Below, in pieces: positions 10,535 to 20,750 of a stretch of DNA of 33,673 nt (its first letter is position 1; each line of letters starts with the position of its first letter). The stretch lies in assembly GCA_033064195.1 (NCBI GenBank), contig JARBJD010000559.1, positions 1-33,673 on the forward strand. Direction: 5' to 3'. A model generated the notes under the pieces. That model had not been told where the DNA came from. It did not search any database and was given only the letters and a program-made list of their open reading frames with translations. The DNA is from Blattamonas nauphoetae. Taxonomy: Eukaryota; Preaxostyla; Oxymonadida. The position numbers and the translations under genes are program-made.

Positions 10535-11150
10535 TTAATACAATTCATTTATAATTTTAGCGGGAATTGCTTTCGTCAGAGAAATTCCATAATTGAGTAT
10601 AGTGTTGTATGCTTCATTGTAGGCAATGCTCATATCTTTTCCACCAACAAGGATCTTGAAAATTGTTCGAAAGATTGGGAGTTTATTCAGGCATAAGCAC
10701 TTGTCAGACAGGTCATCCAATTCGATCACAACATCATTGATTCCAGTGAGTGTCGCAATCAGAGCACATAAATCACTTTGGTTTGTGATCAGTTTCTTCG
10801 ATGGTTCAATCAGGTTATTCAGTAGTTTCTTTTCACAAGCGAATGCATTCTTGTACACGAGTAATAACTGATCTTTGAATGCTGAAATGTTAGAAGTGTA
10901 TTCTCGTAGTGGAATAGAACGACTCTGGATCGGTGCTGATGGATAGATCTCCAATGGTGGTGGATCATAAGCACCTACGTTCATTAGTTACCACAGGTTC
11001 AGAGCATACTCTTTCCATCTCCATCTTCGATCCTCTATTATCTACGCCAGCTTTGCTCCTATCCTCGATGATGACATTGTTGGTGATTGATGTTGGTACT
11101 GAAGAAGAACTTGTGTGTTTCGTAAATTGACAACTTAGAATTGGTTGCAT
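10535..11150 (-). pseudogene. Unrecognised Polinton gene with proline-rich N-terminal region, broken
   Basis: About 200 codons. The ATG near 11150 follows the start motif at 11156-11172. The N-terminal part is polar and Ser/Thr-rich. It is followed by a proline-rich YDPPPLEIYPSAPIQ element, which resembles short linear motifs of the late-domain type (PPxY/YPxxP-like; suggestive only). A helical C-terminal domain follows with CALIATLTGINDVVIELDDL and ends KIINELY. No family is recognised. It sits between the MAPG genes and the 11.2-12.2 kb genes, in the presumed structural block. It is broken, with about one break. Confidence 0.55.
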
Positions 11151-11193
11151 CACTTTCTATAAAAATAAAAAATATATATTAATGTTTTTAAAT

Positions 11194-11826
11194 TCACATT
11201 TCTGCTCGATCTATAGCTCCCATTCCAGAATTGTCCAACTGTGCAAATCGATAATACCCAGGCATTTCAGATTGGTATCCACTGATATCATCATCTGTGA
11301 CTGTTTTGAATGCTTTGGCTTTCAGTTTATTAACTTCTGTTGATATGTGAGTTGAATAGCGAGTACAGTATTCCGATAAATACGTTGTATCTTGAGTGAT
11401 CATTTGGAGAAACGCTGGATAAATCTGATCTTTGAAGGCTTTCTTTTGTTTCATACTGGGATTGTAGTCCTGAACATGATCATGAAGCCATTGATCCCAC
11501 ATCAGTGATGCAATCTGTGATTGAATTGAATTGAACACCATATTGTCTAACACATTCTTGCTGGGATCAGCTGGATTACTTCGATTTGCACGAGTTATTC
11601 CCAATGTGTCTGTCATGTGTTCACCAACAGCTCTCTTCATGATTGCATATGGTTGTTGAGATCGTTTGGTCTTCATCTCTTCATAGCTGATGTCTCGATA
11701 ATTGGTTGGCAAATCGTATGTTCCATTTTTGAGGAAATTCCGATGTACAGCTTTGATTCTCCTTCCATTCTCTTGATTGAACGATGTGTATGGTTTCTGT
11801 CTTCGCATATCTGGTGTTGGATTCAT
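11194..11826 (-). CDS. Unrecognised helical Polinton protein
   Basis: 210 residues, mostly alpha-helical by composition, with RDISYEEMKTKRSQQPYAIM, a tryptophan pair in LMWDQWLHDHVQDY, and the C-terminus YRFAQLDNSGMGAIDRAEM. Its ATG overlaps the stop of the upstream gene by four bases (ATGA), and no start motif precedes it. It may therefore be translated by coupling, or it may belong to the upstream reading. No jelly-roll, protease or nucleic-acid motif is visible. The position next to the ATPase suggests a particle component, as an inference. Confidence 0.6.
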   Translation of the reverse strand: MNPTPDMRRQKPYTSFNQENGRRIKAVHRNFLKNGTYDLPTNYRDISYEEMKTKRSQQPYAIMKRAVGEHMTDTLGITRANRSNPADPSKNVLDNMVFNSIQSQIASLMWDQWLHDHVQDYNPSMKQKKAFKDQIYPAFLQMITQDTTYLSEYCTRYSTHISTEVNKLKAKAFKTVTDDDISGYQSEMPGYYRFAQLDNSGMGAIDRAEM

Positions 11827-12155
11827 TGCGTAGTATGTCTCTTTGACTGGTCTACTGTTGTATGGAGTAGCATGGCACCATTGACTGCAATCAGATCTCC
11901 AGTATCATTATCGTAGACCATCACATCAGGAATTTGTCCATATTGTTCTACTTTCGCAGTCCAATTTCGTCCAGTTCTCGAAATATACTCTCGAGCTGAT
12001 GGAAGACTACACAGAGCATCATTGCGTCTGGTTTGAATATCATCGTCGGCATAGATTCGTTTCAATGCTGCTTGAGTCTCTGGTCCGTATATCATTCTTG
12101 GTTTCTTCGCTTGTGCTTTTCTTTGTGGTTGAACGTACCCTATCTTTTGTGACAT
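11823..12155 (-). CDS. Unrecognised basic Polinton protein
   Basis: 110 residues starting MSQKIGYVQPQRKAQAKKPR, basic at the N-terminus, then QAALKRIYADDDIQTRRNDAL and VMVYDNDTGDLIAVNGAMLL. The start is well placed after the motif at 12167-12180. It shares the 61-base divergent intergenic region with the ATPase. No family is recognised. The basic N-terminus could bind DNA, but this is speculative. Its 3' end overlaps the next gene by four bases. Confidence 0.6.
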   Translation of the reverse strand: MSQKIGYVQPQRKAQAKKPRMIYGPETQAALKRIYADDDIQTRRNDALCSLPSAREYISRTGRNWTAKVEQYGQIPDVMVYDNDTGDLIAVNGAMLLHTTVDQSKRHTTQ

Positions 12156-12216
12156 TGTGTGTTTTCATACAAAATAAAAAAACCAAAAGTATATTTTAAT
12201 TAGAGTTAAAGCATAA
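12156..12216. promoter_or_regulatory. Divergent promoter region and best example of the element's gene-start motif
   Basis: Reading toward the minus-strand gene, TTTTTATTTTGTAT ends 12 bases before the ATG. Equivalent motifs precede starts at 6231 (6243-6259), 7941 (7942-7961), 9848 (9849-9866), 10171 (10172-10189), 10517 (10518-10531), 11150 (11156-11172), 13374 (13375-13391), 15317 (15318-15332), 19723 (19724-19741), 20157 (20158-20176) and 22400 (22401-22418), and the plus-strand copy at 4749. The plus-strand ATPase lacks it and has an AT-rich leader with TATATTTTAATTAGAGTTAAAG instead (12189-12210). A core promoter or initiator specific to the element is the simplest reading. Confidence 0.65.
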
Positions 12217-13062
12217 ATGAACAAATCGAATCAATCATTAACAGCATACGTGAATGCTAAATTAAGTGAAGCTTCACATAGAAATGTTTCTCATGAAGTG
12301 CAATCACAAATACATCCAGACCTAAATTTCAATCGCAACAGTGTGAATGTCCTTGTTGGAAACAGAGGAAGTGGCAAAACATTTAATGCTCTTCGAGAGG
12401 TTGCCAAGCTCCAGAATGTTCAAGTTCGGAATGAACTATTCCATCTGTTTGTCTTCGTCACTGATAAGAACATTGATCCAACCTTTGATAAGTTCAAACC
12501 AATACTGAACGTTCCTTATGTGAAAGTCAAATTCGATGATGCACTTCCATTTCTGTTGGAACTCTCTGAATCGAAAGCAGCGTATGAAGAAATTATTGAC
12601 AATCAATGGCAGAATAGAATCACTGATGAATGCAGAGAGAATCTCTTTGACTCACTTTACATTGATGACTTCTCAGTGAAGAATCTCCAAACGATTATCC
12701 TTCTTGATGACTGTCGTAGAATCCTTGGGGAACGTAGAACATCCAAAAATAGAATGACAATGATGGACTTATTATTGGAAAATCGACAACCGAAATTCAC
12801 ATTCTTTCTGACAATGCATGAGCTCTTCAGTTTGTCAGCTGACATGAAGTCAAACATCGATTCGATGTGGATTTTTGGAGGATTCAACAAAGAACGAATC
12901 AGTCGAGTCTATCCTCAGTTGAACTCACCAATTGATATTCGACATTTTTGGAATGTCTATCAACGAAAACAGAAATGTGAAGCAATCATTCTTCGATACA
13001 ATACTGATGGAGTAGCACTGAATGAGATCAACAAAGATGGTTTAATCAGAAGGGTCCGTTAA
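12217..13062 (+). CDS. DNA-packaging ATPase of the FtsK/HerA (A32-like) type, looks whole
   Basis: 281 residues. Walker A is GNRGSGKT at residues 48-55, and Walker B is IILLDD at about 160-165. A polar strand motif FFLTMHE lies near 197-202, where a sensor residue is expected. Family knowledge: Polinton ATPases of this class pump the genome into preformed capsids and are close to poxvirus A32. The size is normal for the family, and this is the one core gene that reads without a break. It is transcribed opposite to its neighbours, from a 61-base divergent region, and its last 21 bases overlap the end of the convergent small gene at 13042-13374. Confidence 0.9.
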   Translation: MNKSNQSLTAYVNAKLSEASHRNVSHEVQSQIHPDLNFNRNSVNVLVGNRGSGKTFNALREVAKLQNVQVRNELFHLFVFVTDKNIDPTFDKFKPILNVPYVKVKFDDALPFLLELSESKAAYEEIIDNQWQNRITDECRENLFDSLYIDDFSVKNLQTIILLDDCRRILGERRTSKNRMTMMDLLLENRQPKFTFFLTMHELFSLSADMKSNIDSMWIFGGFNKERISRVYPQLNSPIDIRHFWNVYQRKQKCEAIILRYNTDGVALNEINKDGLIRRVR

Positions 13063-13374
13063 TTCTTGAATAAGGTTTCCAATTCGAAGCCTCATGCTCA
13101 GCGCTCGAATTGATTCTTCAATGTCTGATAATCTTTGATCAATCGAGAGTGAATTCGGAGGAGTGGAAGCATCAACATATCGTTTCCTCAGTGCTATCTC
13201 ACCTCTTATTTTTGTAATTCGATATCCATCAATTTGAATCATCCTATTCAGTTTCTGAGTTGTGTACTCATTCAGTTCTTTTCTATTCTTCTCCAAGTAT
13301 CTCTGAAAGTCGTGGATGTTTGTGAACTCTTTCTGTTCAGGATCAAACGGTTCTAATATTTTCAGTGATGTCAT
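13042..13374 (-). CDS. Small coiled-coil Polinton protein
   Basis: 110 residues. The middle (FQRYLEKNRKELNEYTTQKL) and the C-terminal region (IDQRLSDIEESIRALSMRLR) have heptad-like spacing of I, L and charged residues, so short coiled coils are likely. The start follows the motif at 13375-13391. The 3' end overlaps the ATPase gene tail to tail by 21 bases. No family is recognised; by position it may be an accessory particle or replication factor, but nothing in the sequence decides this. Confidence 0.6.
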   Translation of the reverse strand: MTSLKILEPFDPEQKEFTNIHDFQRYLEKNRKELNEYTTQKLNRMIQIDGYRITKIRGEIALRKRYVDASTPPNSLSIDQRLSDIEESIRALSMRLRIGNLIQELTDPSD

Positions 13375-13443
13375 TTAAGTGAAATAAAAATATCTGAAAC
13401 ATTTTTGAGATTAGACTAAATTGAAGCGAACGAAGTTCTGAGG

Positions 13444-14692
13444 TCAGAATAGACCGAATTCAGCAATGAACTCTGGAGTTAAGTCGTCAATTGAGTCTGC
13501 ATGAAACTTCGTGTGCTGAATTGGAACGTAGACAACTTTCGACAGACATGTGAGACCATTCAGTAGTGTAGCTACCACATTTCGATGATTGTATTCAATG
13601 AATTTCCCCACAAATTGAAACTGTCTACGCTTCTTCTGAAACTTGGCAACAGTCTTGTCCAAATCAAGGTGAATCAATAGAATGTTTCCTGGTTTGTATT
13701 TCCATAACATCTGTGATGTCTGCTGTCTTTGGATGTTCTTCACAACTTCAGTGCTTCGATTGTTTTGTGCTTGCTGTGGAGTGAACTTGTTCCAGTACGC
13801 TCGATGTGGAGTCATGTTGTAGTATTCCACCATCTGATTCATCAATGAATGATTTGCCATCTGTGTTGCATTGTCTTGGAATCCATCTCTGATTGTTCTG
13901 ATCACTCGATCGACAATTCTATTGTGATTTGTGAATGGTGAACTTGTGAAATATGTACTGACATTCTGATCCTTGAAAACTCTGATGCTTCTCCACTTGT
14001 CCATGCTGCTTCGAATGTTGTTGACATGAACTCCACGATGATTAATCAGATCATTGATTGCAGTCTTGACTTTGCTCCATGATTTATCCAGAACAGGAAT
14101 GACAACCAGGTATTTGGTGTTGATGTTAATTGCGAAGAGGTAGATCTGCAACACTGTTTTCGACGTTGGTGATTGGATAAAACGAGATCAATTTCCCATG
14201 ATCCAAACTTGGGAGAAAAGTATGGTCGATCACAATTCTGTGGAACCTTTCTGTCTGATGTCTTCTGTGGATCACCTGCAATTGCTTTCGGACATGAACT
14301 GCATTTTGATCGAAATGGATACACTATTTTTCCGTTGTTTTAGGAATCATTGGTGGATCAATTCTCATTCTGTCACCTCCTTTTTCTCTCTGAATTTTCC
14401 TCGGATGTGCTACACTCCATCTGTGATCAAATTCCTCATACCAATCCTGAAATGATCTTCCTCCGAATGGGATTTGTTTTGTGTGAGTCAGAATGAAGTC
14501 AAGATCTTCGTTCGCAATCTTTCTGTTTATCGAGGCTCGAACGAATGTGTCTCTGTTCATTTTATTTGCATCCAGAATGTGTGATGTAATAAAGTGTTCC
14601 ATCTGCTTTTGATTATTCATTATTGAGTTCTCAGCTTTGATCTGTTCATCTTCTGAATCGTTTCTCTGTTGATGATCAAACAATCCTCTCAT
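13444..14692 (-). pseudogene. Retroviral-type integrase (rve fold) of the Polinton, broken
   Basis: The N-terminal part is helical with His/Cys positions typical of an integrase zinc region, including CSSCPKAIAGD near 14290. The core shows WEIDLVL (about 14190), the strand pair LFAININTKYLVVIPVLDKSW (about 14070-14130) and NHNRIVDRVIRTIRDGF (about 13870-13920). The last is close to the 'DRFIRTLRD' helix typical of Polinton integrases. A basic C-terminal region with YKPGNILLIHLDL looks like the DNA-binding small barrel. It would insert the element's ends into host DNA. It is broken, with about two breaks. Its first codon overlaps the upstream gene's stop (ATGA). Confidence 0.8.
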
Positions 14693-15204
14693 TTGTCCAA
14701 CTTACTGAGCACTTGCTGTGTCGTCGGTTCGTAGTGTCTGATCTCTCTCACTGGGTGGTTGGACGCAGTTGTTCTGATTGACATTGGTGGATTGGGAATT
14801 ATGTCATCATCGTCCTCCTCTTCAAATCTCCTCTCCTTCATTGGATATTCATATTCAAACCCCATTGATTTCAAGTTTCTCTGTCCAGGAATAACTAGAT
14901 CTTCAGGTGATTCTATTGCTATTGGTCTTTGCACTGGAATTGGTATTGGTCTTGCCTCTGCAGGCCTTCGAATCCGTGGTGAAAAATTCACTCCCTGATT
15001 CACCTCGTGATGATAAAATTGATATGCTTCGAATGCAAGTTTAGCAGTGCTATCCCGAATACGAACTCCTAGGAAGTTGCTTACAAATTGTTGAACTACT
15101 CTTCTTCCATCAGGTAGTGATAATTCAGGAGATAAACCTCCATTGAACCAATCCTCGAAGTATGTTTCATCATTTCCATCAAAGGTCCATTGAATCATAG
15201 ACAT
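14689..15204 (-). CDS. Unrecognised Polinton protein with Pro-rich linker and acidic patch
   Basis: 171 residues. A helical N-terminal part contains FVSNFLGVRIRDSTAKLAFE. It is followed by a proline/isoleucine-rich linker (ARPIPIPVQRPIAI), a patch of four aspartates preceded by glutamates (EEEDDDDIIPNPP), and a polar tail. No family is recognised. It overlaps the integrase start by four bases. The element's start motif lies about 115 bases upstream of its ATG (15318-15332). The location suggests a partner of the integrase or polymerase, an inference from neighbours. Confidence 0.6.
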   Translation of the reverse strand: MSMIQWTFDGNDETYFEDWFNGGLSPELSLPDGRRVVQQFVSNFLGVRIRDSTAKLAFEAYQFYHHEVNQGVNFSPRIRRPAEARPIPIPVQRPIAIESPEDLVIPGQRNLKSMGFEYEYPMKERRFEEEDDDDIIPNPPMSIRTTASNHPVREIRHYEPTTQQVLSKLDK

Positions 15205-15340
15205 GATAGACAGGTAAAACGTTAGTTAAAGTCCATTTCATTGAATATTTTGTTTTGAGAATGCTGTGTGCACCGAAGTAACCTATTCACTAAAGTATTA
15301 ATCTGTCGTGTATTCATTTATACAAAAATAAAGTTTGTGT

Positions 15341-18300
15341 TTATTCAATTATAAAATCAGTAGCTTTCAGTCCATGAATGAATGGAGGACACGATTCATT
15401 TTCCAGTACGATTGCCATCAGATGAATTCCACTGAGACTGAGTTTCTGCTGTTGTATTTTCGCGATCTCAAATCCATTGGTGTCCTCTTCACTCACGATT
15501 CTTCTCGTCTGGAACGCATCATTATGATGCTTGAACCGTTTTACGGTGAAGTTCAGTGTAGTAGTCACAGTTTTCTCTCCATTAAGACATTTCACATAAT
15601 CGTCACTTGTGATATTTGTTTTCTTCAGAGACACTCCTTTGATTTTGCATTTCTCATCGAGAGAGTAACACTTGGGTGCAAGACAGATCATCTGTTCACC
15701 TTCCTTTTCAATTGCTAATCCCAATAGTTTCTTCTCATCATCAACTCCTTTTTCAGGATTGGGAAACCATTCATATTTGTGTGCATCATAGAATTCTTTG
15801 TCAGCAATCACGTGTTCAAACTGTTGATGAATTCCAGCATTTGGATCACCAGCTATTGCCCAGTATGCAGAGTCAGTATCTCCCTCACAAAAGTGGATCT
15901 TGTTCATGTCTAGGCACTTGTACATGAAGTTGTAGATGAAATTCAGATACCAGAACTTGGCATTGTCGAGTGTGAATACTGCTTCTTGCAGACATGTCTT
16001 GCATGATGCTTTCTCTCTGTCTTCAATCACAATATAGTTGTCCTCGTTGATCTCTCTTGTCGCAACAAATCCTTTCATCATCTGTTTCAAATATGTTCTC
16101 TTCTCATTGCAGATTGTGATTGAGTTGTACTTCTCAGTGTTCATTCCATCATATCCGTAACTTCCATTCAAGTTCGTCTTACAGAATTGTTCCTTTCCTT
16201 TGTTTCCAACCTTCATTGCTTCAATTCGATCATTCATGAATGAGGTCACGAATGGTTCAAATCCAGCATGTCTCGAGAATACCATCACACTCTTTACGTC
16301 ATCAATAATGAAATGGCAATAGTCGATGAGGAACCACAGATAGTATGTCGAAAAGAACATATACTGATCGTGTGTACTCAAGAGTTGTGTCAGCTTCCGT
16401 TGTTTGTCATCAGTCTTTAATCCATGTTTCTTCATCAACGAATATGTCTTCTCTCCAATGTTTTCTTCTGTTGTATTGACCACGATGTTCCTGAAGATTG
16501 GTGGGAAGTTTATGAAATCATTAATATATTTCTCATCGATGTGTCCTTTCAATTCTGCAACGAACAATGTCTTCTGATTTTTGTCTTCAATAATCTTACG
16601 ACATTCTTTATCTCCTGTTGCGGTGAACAAACATCTTCCTGGCATGTACATTCTGTGGTTGGTGTATGGATTGTTCTTGTTCTTGATTGATGAGAAAGCA
16701 CTGGGATACAGGGAATTAAAGTCAACACCACAGACGTGAGTCATTTTGTGTTCTGTATCTATTGATTTGACTTTTCCGTCTTCATATGTGAAGTGATTGA
16801 TTGGTGTCATGTCTTTGATGTTCTGTCGATGTTGAACATTCGATAATCCACCAGTCACTGCTGCTCTCAGTTTGTGATATGTTTGTTCGTGTGTCAGAGT
16901 CATTGGAAGTGATTTCCAGATGCAGTACTTCTTCAGTTGAATCCTCAATCGTGTGAGATGTTCATCCTTGTCTGACTTATAAGTGTTGCAGTAATCACAG
17001 CATATCTTGACGTTCTCTTTTGAATGTCCTTTCGAATTGTCGATTCTATCCAATGTTGGTCGTACTGCTTGTGAGAAGTGACTTTTGCAGATGTAGCACA
17101 CTCTCTTGCACTGTTGAACAAACCAATCGTAATCTGCTTCAGTGACATTTTTATCAGTACTGCGATGAGCTTTCTGGTCTTGATAAATGTACGATGCAAC
17201 CTTGTACTTCCAGTATTGTTTGGTGATTTTTATTTCACCAGATTGATCCACTCCATTGAAATCATCATCGATATCAAAGTCCTTGTAGCACACGCATATT
17301 TGATTGCTGAAGCATTCGCTGACAGTGAGAGATTGTGCAACATATCCACTTTGTATTGGAAGTTCAGATCAATGAGATTGTCCAGTGGTGCAATCATGCA
17401 TTCGACGTCTCTGATGTTGTAGAATTTCAGATATTCCCATCTGTTCTTGAATCCTTGTTTGTTCCAATCATCAAGGTACAATTTGGTAATCTGTCGGACA
17501 TTTCACTGTTGTTCAGACTGGAATAGAATTCATATTTGGAGAATGGTTCTGTTTGCTCAGCACTGTGTCGTAGTCTGATGAATCAAATGATTCGTAAGCA
17601 AAGAATGATTTCTGAAGTGTTGTGTTTCCTCCGAAGTTTGACTGCATTATCCAAAGTCATTGGTCCTGTGTACGACATCATGTCAATGAATCGAAGCACC
17701 TGTTGTGTTTCTCGTGTCTGATCGAACACTTGTTTGTACTTCGTTGTGGATCCAAGGAAACTCACCACTTTCCAATCCTTGTCAACGAGATCACGAAAGA
17801 TGAGATTGATGTCGAATCTGGAACTGTTGAATCCAATCACACTGACTTCATTTTGTGAGGGTATTTCTGGGTCTCATAGTAGTTGTCCTCTCGAACTGTC
17901 TCAGCATATTTGAAGAGTTCTCTGATCCATTGCTTCACAAAGTCCTTTCCATCTCGAAGATCAAAGTAGATTGACTTCACTCCTGATTTTGTTTTGATTG
18001 CTGATGCAACGAGAGAGTTTCAAGTGTGAGATCAACTGAGTATTGTCATCAGAGAATAGATTGTCAAGAATGAGATCTTCCATTGTTTCGAAATCGTATG
18101 TGATGTAGTACTGCGTTGGTTTGAATTCGTCTTGTCTCTTGTGTGCCATCAGAAATTCATAAGTTCTATTGTTGAGGATATGTGGAACATATGGTCTTGG
18201 TGTTTTGTCAAGAGTGAGATCTTCTTCACATGTTTTCCATCAAGTTCTTTGCACTCTTTGAGATGCTTCTCGTAGTATGTCTTGAAGTGAGAATCCTTGA

Positions 18301-19723
18301 CTTGGAATCCTCTTGACTGACAATAAGGACAGAGTTTGTATCCAGTGATTTTCTCAGGATCAACAATGAACATCACATGAACGAGAGTTGGCAGTCAGTG
18401 GAATCATCAGGATGGGAAGAACTCTTGCATCATCATTTTCGTTGACATACGATTGACTTAGGAAATACGCTTCTTGTCTTCATCGTATTCATAAATGTGA
18501 ACTGTGATGTTGTGTCTAATCATTGCTTTCTCCAAATCACATGCAATATCAAATCCAGGATATTTCGCAAGTGTTCAGTCAGTTGATGTGGCTTCAGGTG
18601 GTCAGATTCTTCGATTCTGCGAACAATCTTTTGCTTCAACGTTTCTCATGTTGATTGATATCTTCTTGCCAGTAACCTCAGGAAGAGTGAGGAACGATAG
18701 TGCTTGAAAGAAGCAAATGTTGAACTCAGAATCGATGTACCGAACGTTTCTCGTTTTGATGTGTTCAGTGAGAATTGCATTTGCTTTTCCTGCCACTGGG
18801 AATCGATAGACTGCAACAAGAATTGAGTGGAATGCGATGTACATTGTCTTAGTATCCATCAGAGTTCTCTCTTGAGATTCTTTGATCAGATTGATTGCAT
18901 ATTTTGAATACTCATTGATGTCTCCAGCACTTCTTATCACTGTTGGAAAGCTCTTTGATGTGTTCTCCAATTCTGGTCTGAAGTCTTTGTATGTTGTCTC
19001 ATCTTTGTCTTTTCTCTCGATGATCTTTCCGAAGTCAATACTAATCTTGAATGGATGATCCTTCTCTTTTTCGAACACTGCTTTGATGAAGTTTGTGATT
19101 TCTTCAACATTCTTCAGATGATTGTGGAAGTACAACTGATATGGTTTTCCATTATCTTCAACCTTCTCGACTTCATTCTTTTTGAACTTCCTTCGTGCAT
19201 CCATGAGACAAGAATTGAATGCTGCTTTGTCACGTGGTTCAGCAAGTAATATGCATTCTTCAAATCCATCAAAGGTATGCACTTCTCTTTTTTCCATTTG
19301 TTCATTTTTCTTCTGAATGATCAACAGATTCTTCATCCAATGATCCATCAACTTCTCTTCAATTGATTTCAGTTTCCACGTCATTCTGAACACTTGCTTT
19401 TTCAGTTCATCTTTGTTCACTCTTGGATTTGCTTTCATGTTTTCAATAATCACTCGGTGAGCGAGTCGATCTTCTGACGCCATCTGTTGTCGAAGTTTAA
19501 CTTGTTCAATAAAATCTGGAATGAGATTGAGATCGAGATTCTTTGTTGGATGTGGAAACTCGAGATCTGTGTGTTGAAGCATATTCAGAAGAAATGAACG
19601 ATGATGTTGATAATTTTTGCTGTCTGGAATATACGTTCGACCATCACTAAATTGAAATTGTGCATTCGGAAAGAGATCTCGAATTTCTTGAATTCTTTCT
19701 TTGACTGGTTTTAGCAGTGCCAT
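15341..19723 (-). pseudogene. Protein-primed family B DNA polymerase (pPolB), broken
   Basis: About 1,450 codons, long even for Polintons. The start at 19723 follows the motif at 19724-19741. Parts in order: a charged helical N-terminal region; RYIDSEFNICFFQALSFL (about 18690-18740), an N-terminal block I recall from Polinton polymerases; a Cys/His cluster CPYCQSRGF with later H and C (about 18230-18330); exonuclease motifs YITYDFETME (about 18080-18110), GFNSSRFDINLI (about 17800-17840) and FYNIRDVECM (about 17395-17425); an HNH-like insert CYIC...LDRIDNSKGH...CDYCN (about 16970-17100); palm motif A DFNSLYPSAF (about 16694-16723); motif B NLNGSYGYDG (about 16150-16185); motif C EGDTDSAYW (about 15860-15890); and KCYSLDEK. 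It replicates the element from a protein primer. It is broken, with about five breaks; the C-terminal 650 residues form one open stretch. Confidence 0.93.
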
Positions 19724-19767
19724 TTACTACAAATTAAAAAAATCCGAAAATAAAAAAAGTTGAGCGT

Positions 19768-20157
19768 TTATTTCTGTTTTCTCAGGTGGGGCTTTTTCTT
19801 AGCAGTCAGCCATGCATCAAGTCTAATTCTGAACACTTCACTTCCGCCAATCTCTCGATATGTGAATGGAACCAGAACTTTTGAGTACTCACCTACGAGC
19901 TCACAATTGTATTTCTTCAGTTCATTTTCGACGAATGATTGAGTGTAGTGTCGACGTTTCGCAATGTGAGGTCTGTTTCCTTGATTCCACAACTTTGGTT
20001 TTATTCTCCATTCAACTCCCTCATGAACATACGTCACCGGCACATTATTTCTGACATACTCAGAGACCAGCGTACAGTTCTCTTCTCTCATTGATTCAAT
20101 TAATGCTTGTTCTGAACATACTCGACGTCTTTCCTTGTACATCGCAGTTGGATTCAT
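19768..20157 (-). CDS. Two-repeat small protein, possible DNA-binding domain, looks whole
   Basis: 129 residues made of two tandem copies of one unit of about 50 residues. Repeat 1 holds ENCTLVSEYVRNNVPVTYVH ... WNQGNRPHIAKR. Repeat 2 holds YNCELVGEYSKVLVPFTYRE ... WLTAKKKPHLRKQ. The consensus is ENC-LV-EY----VP-TY---G-E---R---W-----PH-+K. The layout resembles short beta-rich repeats that accompany homing endonucleases (DUF723-like 'GY-LLSEY' units). That match is by eye and weak. The start follows the motif at 20158-20176. A longer relative lies at 21811-22400, and a partial inverted copy lies at 4749-4955. It would be the first gene read from the right end. Confidence 0.7.
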   Translation of the reverse strand: MNPTAMYKERRRVCSEQALIESMREENCTLVSEYVRNNVPVTYVHEGVEWRIKPKLWNQGNRPHIAKRRHYTQSFVENELKKYNCELVGEYSKVLVPFTYREIGGSEVFRIRLDAWLTAKKKPHLRKQK

Positions 20158-20176
20158 TTAATACAAATTAAAAATT

Positions 20177-20750
20177 CAAAATTAGATTTTCTTTCGTTGT
20201 TTCTCAGTTTTGGATTTGTCACTGAAACGAGGATCAATGGGTTCGATCACTCATTTCTCAAGAGTGCTTGTTTCGTTCTGATTCTGTCGCGTTTTAGATT
20301 CTCCTGGTCTCAGGATCATCGTGGTATGCTTCGTTTTTGAAGATTCCGACTTTTGCAGAGATATTTGGGTTTCAGGATCGGTCCAGATCTCGGTAAAACA
20401 GTATGCCACTCTCATTTTCTTCTTTTTTCAGCTCTGTTTTCTATTTTTGATGAATTGTCACCATTTTCACTCGTTATTGTTTCATTTTGGCCTCACTTCC
20501 GTCTTCGTTTCTCGTTGTTTACTTTTAACCACTTCATTCATGTTTCTTTCTCTGTAACTTTTCTCGAATACAACACACTAATTCCCGTTTACTGAGTTTT
20601 CCGGACTTTTGCAGAGATCCGCCATTCAACGGCTCACTTCATATCTCGGAATTTTTCCGAAATCTTCAACATTTCACAACATTTTGAATCATTTTTGTTG
20701 TTTTAAGAGAAAAACCGGAACACAAGCTAATTTTCACTATTGGTGTCACA
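20177..20750. other. Gene-free spacer inside the right end of the Polinton
   Basis: Between the repeat-domain gene and the right TIR. The part near 20206-20260 matches the left end in inverted orientation (around 4630-4700). The rest is T-rich with no supported gene and no hairpin units, unlike the corresponding 2 kb on the left. Short open frames at 20321-20854 are low-complexity and overlap each other. Confidence 0.5.

Noticed and set aside
13444-14692. Integrase taken as evidence for an LTR retrotransposon or Ginger-type transposon
   Set aside because: No reverse transcriptase or LTRs are present; the neighbouring polymerase B, ATPase and capsid-type genes make this a Polinton integrase.
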